A stretch of DNA of 64,000 nucleotides from an uncultured Prevotellaceae bacterium (GCA_945865175.1 CAMBDA010000012.1:1-64000); one strand, 5' to 3'. Counted from the stretch's first letter, positions 33,347 to 46,349 are shown. The notes: generated by a model from the sequence alone, not told the origin. A program made the numbers and translations.

Positions 33347-33378
33347 CAAAGTTATTGTCAATTGTCGGAATTCGCAAA
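33347..33378 (-). promoter_or_regulatory. Promoter of the tolC-macAB-lytSR-like operon
   Basis: On the reverse strand TTTG (33378-33375) and TAACTTTG (33354-33347) are 20 bases apart, matching the consensus exactly. Confidence 0.75.
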
Positions 33379-33458
33379 CATTGAACTTCCTAATTATGGT
33401 TTTTTTTCCTAATTATTCGACGATATTGATGATTTTATCTATTGGTAACAGTAGGAAT

Positions 33459-33490
33459 TTTGGCAAATCGGGAGAAAATCCCTAACTTTG
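33459..33490 (+). promoter_or_regulatory. Promoter of ribE
   Basis: TTTG (33459-33462) and TAACTTTG (33483-33490) are 20 bases apart. No FMN riboswitch is recognisable in the 35 bases before the start codon. Confidence 0.75.
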
Positions 33491-33525
33491 CGGTCAGTTA
33501 TTATTAATATTAATATGTAAGACTT

Positions 33526-34125
33526 ATGTTTTCTGGAATTGTTGAAGAAACGGCCCGTGTGGTCGGAATTGTGCGGGAGAAGGATAATGTCCATTTCACA
33601 CTGACCTGTTCGTTTGTCGACCAGTTGTCCATCGATCAGAGCGTGGCCCACAATGGTGTATGTCTCACCGTGGTGGAGCTTTCAGGTGCCACCTATACTG
33701 TCACAGCTATGCGTGAAACCCTTGAATGCACTAATCTGGGACTTCTTGAAGTGGGGGATTGCGTGAACGTAGAGCGCTCTATGCTGATGAATGGTCGGCT
33801 AGACGGCCACATTGTGCAGGGTCATGTCGACTGCACCGCCCGCTGCATCGATGTGCAAGACCAAGAGGGGAGCGCGCAGTTTACGTTTGAATATGATTTC
33901 GACCCGCAGATGAAGCAACGTGGTTATTTCACGGTGGACAAGGGCAGTGTCACTGTCAATGGCGTGAGCCTCACCGTTTGCCGCCCCACGTCCAATACCT
34001 TCCAGGTGTGCATCATTCCCTACACCTTTGAGCACACCAACTTCAAGCATGTGGCTGTTGGGTCAGTGGTCAATCTGGAATTTGACATTCTGGGCAAATA
34101 TATTGCCCGTCTGCAGCAGCTTTAG
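33526..34125 (+). CDS. ribE: Riboflavin synthase alpha subunit
   Basis: A 199-residue enzyme that converts two 6,7-dimethyl-8-ribityllumazine molecules to riboflavin. It begins with MFSGIVEE and shows the internal duplication of two lumazine-binding barrels: the first with GVCLTVVE near residue 45, the second with GVSLTVCRP near 147. The GHVDCTA motif near residue 99 is conserved. Monocistronic, with its own promoter and a strong terminator (34167-34205). The product supports FMN/FAD supply, including flavin for ApbE and NQR. Confidence 0.95.
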   Translation: MFSGIVEETARVVGIVREKDNVHFTLTCSFVDQLSIDQSVAHNGVCLTVVELSGATYTVTAMRETLECTNLGLLEVGDCVNVERSMLMNGRLDGHIVQGHVDCTARCIDVQDQEGSAQFTFEYDFDPQMKQRGYFTVDKGSVTVNGVSLTVCRPTSNTFQVCIIPYTFEHTNFKHVAVGSVVNLEFDILGKYIARLQQL

Positions 34126-34166
34126 GCTGTGATATGCCGTTCTGTCTCTCGGCAGCGTAAAAAAGG

Positions 34167-34205
34167 GTAGGAGATAAACATCCGTGAAAGGTGTTTATCT
34201 CCTAC
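34167..34205. terminator. Bidirectional terminator between ribE and galK
   Basis: Fourteen-base arms, GTAGGAGATAAACA (34167-34180) and TGTTTATCTCCTAC (34192-34205), are exact complements around an 11-base loop. It lies between converging genes; an A-run (34159-34164) upstream would give a U-run for the leftward galK transcript. Confidence 0.85.
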
Positions 34206-34237
34206 TCAATTATTGTGAAGTCCGGATGGCCCGGGGC

Positions 34238-35398
34238 TTAGCAGAGTTTGCGTGCACCGTCGCCGATAACCACATCAATGAGGATGGGCTCCTTGCCGTA
34301 CTTCTCGGCAAACTTCTTCTTCACTACTTCCTTGAAATGGTCATAGAATTCCTCTGCAATCAGGTTGATGGTGCAGCCGCCAAAGCCGCCGCCCATGATG
34401 CGGGAGCCGGTGACACCCTCTTCCTTGGCCACCTCATTGAGGAAGTCGAGCTCTTCGCAACTTACCTCGTATTCCTTGCTCAGGCCGTAGTGTGTTTCGT
34501 ACATCATCTTGCCCACCATCTCGTAGTCGTCGTGCTTCAGGGCATCGCATACAGCCAGCACGCGCTCTACTTCGCCAATCACATAGCGTGCGCGCTTGTA
34601 TTCGTCGCCGGTAATCTTGCCCTTCACCTCGTCCAGCATCTCCATGGTGGCATCGCGCAGCGAGTCCACTTCGGGATGTGTTTCCTTGATGATGGCAGCC
34701 ACGTGTTCGCACTGCAGGCGACGCTCGTTGTAGGGAGACCCGGCCAGTTCATGCTTTACACAGCTGTTGACCAGCAGCAGCTTGTAGCCCTTCGGATTCC
34801 AGGGGAAATACTGGTATTCGCCGCTGCGGCAGTCGAGACGCATCAGGGAGCCGGCTTTTCCGAATACGCTGGCAAACTGGTCCATGATACCGCAGTTGCA
34901 GCCCACATACTTGTGCTCTGTGCGTTGGCCCACACGTGCCAGCTCCATCTTTTCAATCTTGTTTTCTCCCCAGAGGTCGTTGAGTGCGAAGGCATAGGTG
35001 CTCTCCAGTGCGGCCGAGCTGCTCATGCCTGCTCCCAGAGGTACATCACCGGCAAAGGCAGTGTTGAATCCTTGCACGGGAACACCCAGCTCCATCATTT
35101 CGCGGCATACGCCGAAGATATAGCGTGCCCAGGTGGCATTGGGACCCTTTGGGTCGTCCAGTGAAAATTCTGTATAGTCCTTCAGGTCGATGCTGTATGC
35201 GCGTACGGTGCGTGTTCCGTTGGGTTTGAGCTCAGCAATCATGCCTTGCTGCACGGCTCCTGGGAATACAAATCCGTTGTTATAGTCGGTATGCTCACCG
35301 ATGAGATTGATTCGGCCAGGAGAGGCATAAACAGATCCTGTGCTGCCATCAAAGTGCTTGATGAAGCGGCTTCTTACATCGTCAATTGTGAGTTTCAT
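34238..35398 (-). CDS. galK: Galactokinase
   Basis: A 386-residue GHMP kinase that phosphorylates galactose at C1 in the Leloir pathway. The galactokinase signature GRINLIGEHTDYN (about residues 28-40) and the ATP-binding motif PLGAGMSSSAALE (about 117-129) are present. The third GHMP motif, GSRIMGGGFGGCTI, is near residue 338. Length is as expected. Third gene of galM-permease-galK, 48 bases after the permease gene. galT and galE are not in the window. Confidence 0.95.
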   Translation of the reverse strand: MKLTIDDVRSRFIKHFDGSTGSVYASPGRINLIGEHTDYNNGFVFPGAVQQGMIAELKPNGTRTVRAYSIDLKDYTEFSLDDPKGPNATWARYIFGVCREMMELGVPVQGFNTAFAGDVPLGAGMSSSAALESTYAFALNDLWGENKIEKMELARVGQRTEHKYVGCNCGIMDQFASVFGKAGSLMRLDCRSGEYQYFPWNPKGYKLLLVNSCVKHELAGSPYNERRLQCEHVAAIIKETHPEVDSLRDATMEMLDEVKGKITGDEYKRARYVIGEVERVLAVCDALKHDDYEMVGKMMYETHYGLSKEYEVSCEELDFLNEVAKEEGVTGSRIMGGGFGGCTINLIAEEFYDHFKEVVKKKFAEKYGKEPILIDVVIGDGARKLC

Positions 35399-35446
35399 AA
35401 AAACAATTTTTTTAGAGTTATATATAATGTTTGGTTGTTTGTCCTA

Positions 35447-36700
35447 TTAGGCTGTCTTCTTCACACGGGAGCCTATGAGTGCATAGAAGAGGATATAGGC
35501 TGCACATGCGATGGGTACCCAGTAGCTGGTCAGATAGTCGCCGGTCATGTCGGCAACACCGGCCTGTACGGCCACCATCACGGCGCAACCGAACACCATG
35601 GTCATGAAGATACCGCTGGCTGCTGCGGTGTACTTGCCCAGGCCTTCTACGGCCATGTTGAAGATGCCGCCCCACATTACCGAGCTGCACAGACCTACCA
35701 GGATGAAGGCTGCCATGCCGATGGGCACTTCCACCCAGATTACTTCCAGCTTGCCCCAGTCAACACCGGGTACATTGGTGGTGATGTCGGCAGGTGCAAA
35801 CATGCCGAAGAGCAAAAGGATGATGGCTGCTGTAGAAACGGTAGCTACCATCGTACGACCGCTCACCTTGCCGCCCAGACTTCCGCCCACGGTACGGCCG
35901 ATGAACATGCACAGCCAGTAAACGGCTGCGATGAGCGTGGCCACGCCTGCTGTGATGCCCACTTCGGAGGTGAGATACTTGATCATATAGGTGGGAGTAC
36001 CCACTTCTACACCCATGTAGGCAAAGATAGCCAGTGCGCCCAGTGCAAAGTGGCGGTACTTGAGTGCGCCTCTAATCAGTTCAAATTCTACAGGAGCCTG
36101 TTCGGGCTCTTCAATTTTGGTGAAGAACAGCACGAGGAATGCGACTACAAAGATAGCCAGTGCAATGAACAGGGCGGGGGTTGCATCAGCGATAGCGGTG
36201 TCCTTGGTCACCTCACCGATGAGGGCACCCATGATGATGTATACGGCCACACCTGCGGCAGAGTTGAAGGCACCACCAATCTGAATGAGCTGGTTGCCAG
36301 CCTTTCCGCCGCCACCGAGCAGGTTGAGCATGGGGTTGACCACAGCGTTGAGCATACACATGCAGAAGCCGCTGATAAAGGCACCTGCCAGATAAATCCA
36401 CATGCTCTCTGCCTGGCCTGAGAGCCACTCCAGAATCAGGCCGATGATGCCCACTGTGATGGCCAGCAGGGCGGTCTTCTTGTAGCCAAACTTGACGATG
36501 AGCATACCGCTGGGGATACCCATTACCAGATAGGCGATGAAATTGGCATAGTTGCCGATTTGAGACTGGAGTTCAGACACTCCGAACTGGTTCTGCACGA
36601 TTACCGCCATGGGTGAACATAGGTTAGTCACGAAGGCAATCATTGCGAAGAGGGCAAACATCATGATGATGGCAGCCCATTGTTTTGATTTTTGTGCCAT
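35447..36700 (-). CDS. MFS sugar permease, FucP/GluP type
   Basis: A 417-residue permease with 12 predicted helices, belonging to the fucose/glucose-galactose MFS group. The N-terminal half shows NFIAYLVMGIPSG near residue 52, typical of this group, and the last residues are basic and cytoplasmic. It probably imports galactose or glucose by cation symport. Location between galM and galK favours galactose. Helix count is estimated by eye. Confidence 0.88.
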   Translation of the reverse strand: MAQKSKQWAAIIMMFALFAMIAFVTNLCSPMAVIVQNQFGVSELQSQIGNYANFIAYLVMGIPSGMLIVKFGYKKTALLAITVGIIGLILEWLSGQAESMWIYLAGAFISGFCMCMLNAVVNPMLNLLGGGGKAGNQLIQIGGAFNSAAGVAVYIIMGALIGEVTKDTAIADATPALFIALAIFVVAFLVLFFTKIEEPEQAPVEFELIRGALKYRHFALGALAIFAYMGVEVGTPTYMIKYLTSEVGITAGVATLIAAVYWLCMFIGRTVGGSLGGKVSGRTMVATVSTAAIILLLFGMFAPADITTNVPGVDWGKLEVIWVEVPIGMAAFILVGLCSSVMWGGIFNMAVEGLGKYTAAASGIFMTMVFGCAVMVAVQAGVADMTGDYLTSYWVPIACAAYILFYALIGSRVKKTA

Positions 36701-36779
36701 TAGTTTTTAGAGTTTTTAGTTTGTGATAATTATTATTAAATTTTTTTCTGTTTCTTGCTATAATTAATATGAAAAAGCA

Positions 36780-37856
36780 TCATTCCACGCCAAAACGGTA
36801 TACGGTCTTCTGTTTGTATACCTCACCTGGGCGTAGGATGACGCTGGGGAAATAGGGACGGTTGGGACTATCGGGGAAATGCTGGGCTTCGAAGCAGAGG
36901 GCGCTTCTGCGTCCGAAGGTGGCACCAAACTGGCCTTTGTAGCCGTCGGCCCAGTTGTCGCTGTAGAACTGTACGCCGGGTTCTGTGGTGTACACTTCCA
37001 TGCTGCGTCCGCTAACGGGTTCCACAATCTTGGCTGCAAAGCTCAATTCTCCGGGTTCATGTTTGTTGAGCACAAAGCAATGGTCGTAGCCGGCACCGTT
37101 CCTGATTTGCTCGTCGTCTGCATCAATCATGTCTCCCACTGCGTGTGGGGTACGGAAGTCGAAGGGAGTGCCTTCCACTTTCAGTATCTCGCCTGTGGGG
37201 ATAGAAGTCTCGTCGATGGGGATGTAGTGGTCGGCATTGATTTGGCAGATGACGTTGGTGGCCTCGGGGGTGGGGTTGCCTATGCCTGCCAGGGAGAAGT
37301 AGCCGTGGCTGGTCATGTTCACCACTGTCTTCTTGTTGGTGGTGCCGCGGTAGTCGATGACCAGTTCGTCATCATCGGTGAGCGAGTATTTCACAGTCAT
37401 TGTGAGTTCGCCGGGGAAACCTTCCTCGTAGTAGGCCGACACGTAGCGGAGCACCAGTTCCTGGTCGTTGATTTGTTCTGCGTCCCACACGCGGGCATGG
37501 AATCCCGTGGGGCCTCCATGCAAATGGTTGGGGCCGTTGTTGATGGCCAGACTGTAGGTTTTCTGGTTCATCACGAACTGTCCTTTGCAGATGCGGTTGC
37601 CGTAGCGTCCGATTAGCGTGCTCAGGAACGGCTCCGGGCTGCTGATGCAATCCTGGATGTTATCATGGCCCTGAATCACGTTTGCTACCTTGCCATCGCG
37701 GTCAGGCACCATAATGGCCACGATAGCACCCCCGTAATTGGTGATGCTAACCTCCATTCCATGGCTGTTAATCAACGAGTAAAGGCTTGTTTTCTTGCCT
37801 TTGATAGTAGTCTCAAAATCTTCTTTCTTTAAGCCAGAAATTAGTTTATTGTCCAT
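36780..37856 (-). CDS. galM: Aldose 1-epimerase (galactose mutarotase)
   Basis: A 358-residue cytoplasmic enzyme that interconverts the alpha and beta anomers of galactose. The catalytic His pair falls in NHLHGGPTGFH (about residue 112) and in HGYFSLAG (about 182), and the catalytic Glu in CFEAQHFPDSPN (about 325). No signal peptide is seen, unlike many secreted Bacteroidota mutarotases. First gene of the gal operon; a consensus promoter is at 37889-37920. Confidence 0.93.
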   Translation of the reverse strand: MDNKLISGLKKEDFETTIKGKKTSLYSLINSHGMEVSITNYGGAIVAIMVPDRDGKVANVIQGHDNIQDCISSPEPFLSTLIGRYGNRICKGQFVMNQKTYSLAINNGPNHLHGGPTGFHARVWDAEQINDQELVLRYVSAYYEEGFPGELTMTVKYSLTDDDELVIDYRGTTNKKTVVNMTSHGYFSLAGIGNPTPEATNVICQINADHYIPIDETSIPTGEILKVEGTPFDFRTPHAVGDMIDADDEQIRNGAGYDHCFVLNKHEPGELSFAAKIVEPVSGRSMEVYTTEPGVQFYSDNWADGYKGQFGATFGRRSALCFEAQHFPDSPNRPYFPSVILRPGEVYKQKTVYRFGVE

Positions 37857-37888
37857 CGTATATTAGATTTTTATTGAACATTTCACTG

Positions 37889-37920
37889 CAAATCTAGTAA
37901 TTTTATTTGATATGGACAAA
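37889..37920 (-). promoter_or_regulatory. Promoter of the galM-permease-galK operon
   Basis: On the reverse strand TTTG (37920-37917) and TAGATTTG (37896-37889) are separated by 20 bases. No operator sequence was identified. Confidence 0.75.
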
Positions 37921-37959
37921 TGATTGGCAAAAAAAATGGTCCAGAAGGCCGAAAAAATG

Positions 37960-39252
37960 TCATTTCACCAATTTCAGCAGGTCGGCTACCACATAGCTGC
38001 TACCTCCTACAAAGATGAAATCCGAGGGGCCGGCGTTTGTTCTGGCTGCTTCAAAGGCACTGGCCACATCGTGAAAGGTTTTGCCCTTCAGGCCCGATTT
38101 GCCGGCGATGGATGCCAGCTGTTCGGCGGGCATGGAGCGCTTCACGCTCGATTGGGTGAAGTAGTACTCCGCATGCATGGGCAGGCTGTTGATGACCGAC
38201 CGCACCTCCTTGTCGGCCACCATACCAAAGACGATGTGTAGTTTGTCGCACCTTTGTGCGCTAATCTGCTTTACCAGATACTGGAAACCGCCTGGGTTGT
38301 GCCCTGTATCACATACGATGAGCGGATGCCGCCGTATCACCTGCCAGCGTCCTTTCAGGCCCGTGAGGCTGGTGACATGCCTGAAGCCTTCGTTGATGTG
38401 CGAATTGGAGATGTTGAATCCCATCTCTATGAGTTCCTTGACAGACATGAGGATGGTGGCGGTGTTCTTTATCTGATAATATCCTCCCAGTTCGCTTTCA
38501 ATGGTTCCCCATTCGGAGGTTTGATAGGTGCGTGTTCCGCGGGCGGTCTCTTCGGATTTCTGCACAAGTCCTTTTTCATCGGCCAGCGTGATGGGGCTTT
38601 CCATCTGCATGGCCTTCTCGATGAACAGTTTCTTCACCTTCCATCGTCCATTGGTTTCTCCGATGACCACGGGCACGCCCCTCTTGATGATACCGGCTTT
38701 TTCCCGGGCTATGTCGGTGAAGCTTTTGCCCAGGAACTGGGTGTGGTCCTTGCTGATGTTCGTGATAATGCTCAGAATGGGGGTGATGATATTGGTGCAG
38801 TCCAGACGGCCGCCCATCCCCACCTCGATGAGGGCCACATCCACCTGCTGTTCTTGAAAATACTTGAATGCCATGGCTGTGGTCAGCTCGAAGAAACTGG
38901 GGTGGAGAGGCTCGAAGAAAGCGCGTTCCTCTTCCACGAATTTCACTACGCGTTCCTTGGAAATCATCTTGCCGTTCACGCGGATGCGCTCTCTGAAGTC
39001 CACCAGATGTGGACTCGTGTAGAGCCCTACGCGATAGCCTGCCTGCTGCAGGATGGCTGCCAGTGTGTGACTTACCGATCCCTTGCCGTTGGTGCCTGCC
39101 ACGTGGATGGTCTTATAGGCCCTGTGGGGGTGGCCCATGTGTTCGTCCAGCGCCAGCGTATTGTACAGTCCTTCCTTATACGCTCCAGCTCCAATGTTTT
39201 GGAACATCGGAGCTGCATTGTACAGGTATTCAATAGTTTCCTTATAGGTCAT
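37960..39252 (-). CDS. folC: Folylpolyglutamate synthase / dihydrofolate synthase
   Basis: A 430-residue Mur-ligase-type enzyme that adds glutamate to folates (and to dihydropteroate if bifunctional). The ATP loop GTNGKGS is at residues 53-59, the family motif [13 protein letters not shown] precedes it, and [20 protein letters not shown] follows near residue 170. CDTGHNPGG near 309 marks the C-terminal domain. Its start overlaps the dnaJ stop by 11 bases, so it is the last gene of grpE-dnaJ-folC. Confidence 0.93.
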   Translation of the reverse strand: MTYKETIEYLYNAAPMFQNIGAGAYKEGLYNTLALDEHMGHPHRAYKTIHVAGTNGKGSVSHTLAAILQQAGYRVGLYTSPHLVDFRERIRVNGKMISKERVVKFVEEERAFFEPLHPSFFELTTAMAFKYFQEQQVDVALIEVGMGGRLDCTNIITPILSIITNISKDHTQFLGKSFTDIAREKAGIIKRGVPVVIGETNGRWKVKKLFIEKAMQMESPITLADEKGLVQKSEETARGTRTYQTSEWGTIESELGGYYQIKNTATILMSVKELIEMGFNISNSHINEGFRHVTSLTGLKGRWQVIRRHPLIVCDTGHNPGGFQYLVKQISAQRCDKLHIVFGMVADKEVRSVINSLPMHAEYYFTQSSVKRSMPAEQLASIAGKSGLKGKTFHDVASAFEAARTNAGPSDFIFVGGSSYVVADLLKLVK

Positions 39253-40405
39253 TAAATATTTTCTTGAATCTGTTGAAGAAGTTACTTCTGCTGGTAGCGC
39301 TGGGTTGCATGTTGTCGCTTCCCCTCATTCTTTCAAACATCTGTTTCTCTTCCTTGTCCAGCGTTTCGGGGATGTAGATGCCGATATTCACGATGAGGTC
39401 TCCGATGCCATATCCGTAACCCTGTACCACTGGCAGTCCCTTGCCTCTGATGCGCATCACCTTGCCTGGCTGTGTGCCCGGTTCAATCTTGATTTTCACC
39501 TTGCCATCCAGTGTGGGTACTTCCACGTTGCCGCCCAGTACAGCGGTGGGAAGGTCGAGCAGCAGGTTGTAGATGATGTTGTTGTTGTCGCGGGTGAATT
39601 CCTCGTCTTTCTTTACTTCGATATACACCTGTATGTCGCCTGGAATGCCGCCCGCGCGGGTGGCATGGCCTTTGCCGTCGATGTTGATTACCATGCCGTT
39701 GTCCACACCGGCCGGAATCTTCACCTCCACCACTTCTTCACCCGTCACCACACCTTCACCGTGGCAGTAGGGGCATTTGTCCTTGATTTCGGTGCCTGTG
39801 CCATGACAGTTGGGACAGGGGGCCTGGGTCTGCATGCGCCCGAAAATCGAATTGGTGGTTTGTACCACATAGCCTGTGCCATGGCATGTGGAACAAGTAG
39901 TGGTCTTGCCTGTGGAACTGCCTGTGCCATTGCAGTGGGTGCAGGGCACGTTTTTGCGCACCTTGAACTTCTTGGTCACTCCAGTCGCCACTTCCTTGAG
40001 GGTGACCGTCACTTTCATACGCAGGTCTCCACCCTGCATCTGGGCCTTTCTGGAACCACCGCCGAATCCGCCGAATCCACTGAATCCGCCAAAGCCTGAA
40101 TGGCTGCCAAAGATGTCGCCGAACATGCTGAATATGTCATCCATGTTCATGCTGGCGCCGCCTCCGAAGCCGCCTGTGCCCTTCAGGCCTTCGTGGCCAA
40201 ACTGGTCGTAACGCTGGCGCTTTTGGGGGTCGTGCAGCACATCGTATGCCTCGGCAGCTTCCTTGAACTTCTCTTCAGCTTCCTTGTTTCCGGGGTTGCG
40301 GTCGGGATGGTATTTGATGGCCATTTTTTTGTAGGCCTTCTTTATCTCGTCTTCCGAGGCGTTCTTGTTCACGCCCAGCACTTCATAGTAGTCTCTCTTT
40401 GCCAT
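39242..40405 (-). CDS. dnaJ: Chaperone DnaJ
   Basis: A 387-residue type I Hsp40. The J domain carries HPD at residues 33-35 region (KYHPDRNPG). A Gly/Phe-rich linker follows (about 75-125), then four CxxCxGxG zinc repeats (about 150-215) and the substrate-binding beta domains. It stimulates DnaK; dnaK is not in the window. It lies 25 bases after grpE and overlaps folC at its 3' end. Confidence 0.96.
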   Translation of the reverse strand: MAKRDYYEVLGVNKNASEDEIKKAYKKMAIKYHPDRNPGNKEAEEKFKEAAEAYDVLHDPQKRQRYDQFGHEGLKGTGGFGGGASMNMDDIFSMFGDIFGSHSGFGGFSGFGGFGGGSRKAQMQGGDLRMKVTVTLKEVATGVTKKFKVRKNVPCTHCNGTGSSTGKTTTCSTCHGTGYVVQTTNSIFGRMQTQAPCPNCHGTGTEIKDKCPYCHGEGVVTGEEVVEVKIPAGVDNGMVINIDGKGHATRAGGIPGDIQVYIEVKKDEEFTRDNNNIIYNLLLDLPTAVLGGNVEVPTLDGKVKIKIEPGTQPGKVMRIRGKGLPVVQGYGYGIGDLIVNIGIYIPETLDKEEKQMFERMRGSDNMQPSATSRSNFFNRFKKIFNDL

Positions 40406-40430
40406 AGTCGATGTGTAATGTGTTAGGGTT

Positions 40431-41030
40431 TCACAGGCCCACTACGACCTGCGAGTGGCGAATGACCTTCTCGTTCAGGGTGTAGCCGGTCTTGGTGCAG
40501 TCGAGCACTTTTCCCTTGAGCGATTCCTCGGGAGCTGGCAGCTGTGCGATGGCTTCGTGGAGATCCACGTCAAAGTCGGCTCCTGTGGCCTCGATGGGTT
40601 TCACGCCCTGCTTTTCCAGAATGTCCAGGAATTTCTTGAATATCAGTTCCACGCCTTCGGCCAGTGCTTTCACGTCTTCGGCATCCTGCATGTTCTTGAG
40701 GGCACGCTCCATGTCGTCGAGCACGGGCAGGATTGCGGTGATGATTTTCTCTCCACCGTTGAGTATCAGTTCTGTCTTCTCCTTGAGCGTGCGTTTGCGG
40801 TAGTTGTCAAACTCTGCAATCTTTCTCAGCAGGCGGTCGTTCAGCTCGGCAATCTCTTCCTTGGCCTTTTCCAGCTGTTCTTCAGTGGTGGGCTCCTCCT
40901 GGACCGGTTGCTCCTGCTCTTCGGTCTGCTGGGCTTGGCCTTCCTGTGCGGTGGGCTGCTGCTGTTCGTCAAGGATGTTTTCCTGTTGTTCGCTGTGGGG
41001 TTGCTGTTCTTTATCTTCTGTCGGTTTCAT
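40431..41030 (-). CDS. grpE: Nucleotide exchange factor GrpE
   Basis: A 199-residue GrpE. The first 60 residues are a low-complexity, acidic stretch rich in Glu and Gln, longer than in E. coli. A coiled helix follows, then DNYRKRT near residue 96, VLDDMERAL near 120 and the beta-wing region ending QVVVGL. It releases ADP from DnaK. It starts a heat-shock-type operon with dnaJ. I saw no CIRCE element in 41031-41154. Confidence 0.94.
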   Translation of the reverse strand: MKPTEDKEQQPHSEQQENILDEQQQPTAQEGQAQQTEEQEQPVQEEPTTEEQLEKAKEEIAELNDRLLRKIAEFDNYRKRTLKEKTELILNGGEKIITAILPVLDDMERALKNMQDAEDVKALAEGVELIFKKFLDILEKQGVKPIEATGADFDVDLHEAIAQLPAPEESLKGKVLDCTKTGYTLNEKVIRHSQVVVGL

Positions 41031-41154
41031 ATTATTGTATATGTAGGTTTGTTATGTGTCCCCGCCTTTCCGTCCGGGTTTCCTTCAGGTGGTGGAGGAC
41101 GTCATTCAATGGGCCACCCACAATTTCCGTGCCAGATTTTCGGCAGCGGGATGG

Positions 41155-43759
<2,605 letters not shown>

Positions 43760-43781
43760 AATGCTTGCGTAATATTTGGTG

Positions 43782-43813
43782 CAAAGTTAGTCATTTTTAT
43801 TCACTTACGCAAA
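43782..43813 (-). promoter_or_regulatory. Promoter of the glucosaminidase gene
   Basis: On the reverse strand TTTG (43813-43810) and TAACTTTG (43789-43782) are 20 bases apart. The -33 element sits in a palindrome, ACGCAA-ATTA-TTGCGT (43807-43822), a possible operator. Confidence 0.7.
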
Positions 43814-43853
43814 TTATTGCGTGCCGTTTTCCTGAAAACGTCCTTTGGCATGG

Positions 43854-44789
43854 CTATTTCTTGCCTCGGTTGATGATGAAGATGCCCAGGGCGGACAGCA
43901 GGCCGGCCCATACGTATTTCCAGTAGAACGGTTCCTGGAGCACCACGCACGAACTGACGGCCCCTATCACGGGGATGAGCGAGTTGAAGATGGCAACGCG
44001 GCCCACGGGGTTGCAGGTGAGCAGCTTGTTGTAGAGGGCAAACCCTGTGGTGGAGATACACACGAGCATGGCCAGGATGGCCAGTCCGTGGGGCGTGATG
44101 TGGGGTAGGGTGCCTCCGCATGCCAGTCCGGGAAGGATAAGTAGCGCGCCACCTAGTGCCAGTGCGTATCCTGTGCCCACAAACACATCGATGCGCTTGC
44201 CCAGGCCGCGGGTCATGAGGCCGGCCATGGCAGAGCACAGTGCGTTGAGCACTATCATGCCGTCGCCCAGCAGGGTGAACCCGGCTGTGGAGGCTTTTCC
44301 CATTCCCAGCGACACGATGCCGGCAAAGCCGATGACACAGCCTGCCGCCTTGCGTAGGGTGAGGCGGTCGCTCTCGAAACACAGGCAGGCCATCAGCACC
44401 AGCAGGAACACGCTCATGGAGTTGAGAATGGCGGCCCGGGCCCCATCGCTGTGCGAGAGGCCGAAGTAGAAGAAGGCATAGTGGAGTGTGGTGTTGAGCA
44501 GAGAGAACACTGTCAGGAACAGCGTGCCCTTTCTGGAGCTTTTCCATCGGAAGGAGCGGCCTGTGGCGCGGGCGATGGCCAGAATGATAAGTCCCGACAG
44601 GCAGAAGCGTATGCCCGCAAAAAGCATTTTGCTGCCTGTCATGGAGGGTGTGATGCCGTAGGCCACGAATCCCAGCTTGATGAGTGGGTAGGCAAAACCC
44701 CATAGCACAGCCGCTGTGAGTGCGAAGGCAACCACCCAAATCGGTTGCTGAAACACGCTTTTCGGCGTGTGTCCGTATGTTTCGTTCAT
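43854..44789 (-). CDS. EamA/DMT family transporter
   Basis: A 311-residue inner membrane protein with ten predicted helices in two EamA repeats, each about 140 residues. The first repeat begins with AVLWGFAYPLIKLG and the second with LCSAMAGLMTRGLG. Drug/metabolite transporters of this family mostly export small metabolites or amino acids. It starts 33 bases after the DUF1846 gene ends and may be cotranscribed with it. Substrate unknown. Confidence 0.85.
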   Translation of the reverse strand: MNETYGHTPKSVFQQPIWVVAFALTAAVLWGFAYPLIKLGFVAYGITPSMTGSKMLFAGIRFCLSGLIILAIARATGRSFRWKSSRKGTLFLTVFSLLNTTLHYAFFYFGLSHSDGARAAILNSMSVFLLVLMACLCFESDRLTLRKAAGCVIGFAGIVSLGMGKASTAGFTLLGDGMIVLNALCSAMAGLMTRGLGKRIDVFVGTGYALALGGALLILPGLACGGTLPHITPHGLAILAMLVCISTTGFALYNKLLTCNPVGRVAIFNSLIPVIGAVSSCVVLQEPFYWKYVWAGLLSALGIFIINRGKK

Positions 44790-44822
44790 GTATCGGTGTG
44801 ATGGACGGGTATCCGTGGAGGG

Positions 44823-46289
44823 TCAGCTTTTCTTGTGTGCGGGGTCGCAACTCAATCCCACACCCAGTTTCTTGAAGATTTTGTGGTCTATCTCGCTCAG
44901 CATCACCGTGCTGTGTACCTGGCATCCTCTCAGTTTGGGCAGTTGCTCCAGCGCGTGGAGGCAGTCGTCGTTCTGGGTGCTCAGTACCGACAGGGCCACC
45001 AGCACCTCATCGGTGTGAAGTCTGGGATTTTGTCCGCCCAGGTAATCGATTTTGGTCTTCTGGATGGGCTCTATGAGGCTTTGTGGAATCAGTTTCACGG
45101 CATGGTCTATGCCGGCCAGATACTTCACTGCGTTGAGAATGAGGGCTGCACTGGGACCCAGCAGTGTGCTGCTTCCGGCGGTGATGATGGTGCCGTCTTC
45201 CATCTCCATGGCGGCACAGGGGACGCCCGTCTGCTCCTGTCGTTCGCGTGCGGCCACGGTGGTCTTTCTGTAGGCCGTGTTTATCTTGGCCTGTTTGAAG
45301 AGGAGGGCAATCTTGCTCACCTCACTGTCGTTGCCGTCGCCCTGTGCCATCTTGTTGAGGGCGGTGAAATAGCGTCGGATGATTTCGTCCTTGGCCGCAT
45401 GGCAGCACGCCTCGTCGTCGCAGATGCAGTAGCCCACCATGTTCACGCCCATGTCGGTGGGCGACTTGTAGGGGTTCTCCCCGTAGATGCCCTCAAACAG
45501 GGCATTCAGCACCGGGAATATCTCTATATCGCGGTTATAGTTGATGGCAATCTTGTTGTAGGCTTCCAGGTGGAACGGGTCGATCATGTTGATGTCGTTG
45601 AGGTCGGCTGTGGCAGCCTCGTAGGCGATGTTGACAGGGTGCTTCAGGGGCAGGTTCCACACGGGGAAGGTCTCAAACTTGGCATATCCGGCCTCCACGC
45701 CCCGCTTGTGTTCCTGGTACAGCTGGCTCAGGCACACGGCCATCTTGCCGCTTCCGGGGCCTGGTGCTGTCACGATGACCAGCGGCCGCTCGGTAATCAC
45801 ATAGTCGTTCTTGCCGAAGCCCTCCTCGCTGTCGATGAGCGCCACATCGTTGGGGTATCCTTCGATGGTGTAGTGGACAAACGATTTGATGCCCAGCCGT
45901 TCCAGGCGGTGGCGATAGGCATCGGCCGAGCTCTGACCGTTGTAGTGGGTAATCACCACACTGCCCACCATGAATCCGCGGTGCATGAATTCGTCGCGCA
46001 GGCGCAGCACGTCCATGTCGTAGGTGATGCCCAGATCCTGTCTCACCTTGTTCTTTTCGATGTCCACGGCGCTGATGACAATGATGATTTCGGCGCTATC
46101 CTTCAGCTGGCTCAGCATGTGCAGCTTGCTGTCGGGCTTGAATCCGGGGAGCACACGGCTGGCATGGTGGTCGTCGAAGAGTTTTCCGCCCAGTTCCAGA
46201 TACAGTTTGTTGCCAAACTTTTGGATGCGCTCCTTGATGTGCTCGGATTGTATCTTTACGTATTTTTCGTTGTCAAATCCTATCTTCAT
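44823..46289 (-). CDS. DUF1846 family protein
   Basis: A 488-residue cytoplasmic protein matching DUF1846. The N-terminus has GFDNEKYVKIQSEHIKERI; a P-loop-like APGPGSGKMAVCLSQLYQE follows at about residue 176; the C-terminal half is mixed alpha/beta. Structures of this family are known but the reaction is not established. A single TAACTTTG box on the reverse strand (46350-46357) lies about 60 bases upstream. It is followed by the EamA transporter gene. Confidence 0.85.
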   Translation of the reverse strand: MKIGFDNEKYVKIQSEHIKERIQKFGNKLYLELGGKLFDDHHASRVLPGFKPDSKLHMLSQLKDSAEIIIVISAVDIEKNKVRQDLGITYDMDVLRLRDEFMHRGFMVGSVVITHYNGQSSADAYRHRLERLGIKSFVHYTIEGYPNDVALIDSEEGFGKNDYVITERPLVIVTAPGPGSGKMAVCLSQLYQEHKRGVEAGYAKFETFPVWNLPLKHPVNIAYEAATADLNDINMIDPFHLEAYNKIAINYNRDIEIFPVLNALFEGIYGENPYKSPTDMGVNMVGYCICDDEACCHAAKDEIIRRYFTALNKMAQGDGNDSEVSKIALLFKQAKINTAYRKTTVAARERQEQTGVPCAAMEMEDGTIITAGSSTLLGPSAALILNAVKYLAGIDHAVKLIPQSLIEPIQKTKIDYLGGQNPRLHTDEVLVALSVLSTQNDDCLHALEQLPKLRGCQVHSTVMLSEIDHKIFKKLGVGLSCDPAHKKS

Positions 46290-46349
46290 TCTTTTGTTTG
46301 CCTTATGTTATTTTTTACCTTGCCAGTGACCTACCAGCTTATCACCTTG

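Noticed and set aside
33491..33525. FMN riboswitch before ribE
   Set aside because: The leader is only about 35 bases, too short for the conserved FMN aptamer.
41031..41154. A CIRCE heat-shock element before grpE
   Set aside because: No nine-base inverted repeat with a nine-base spacer was found.
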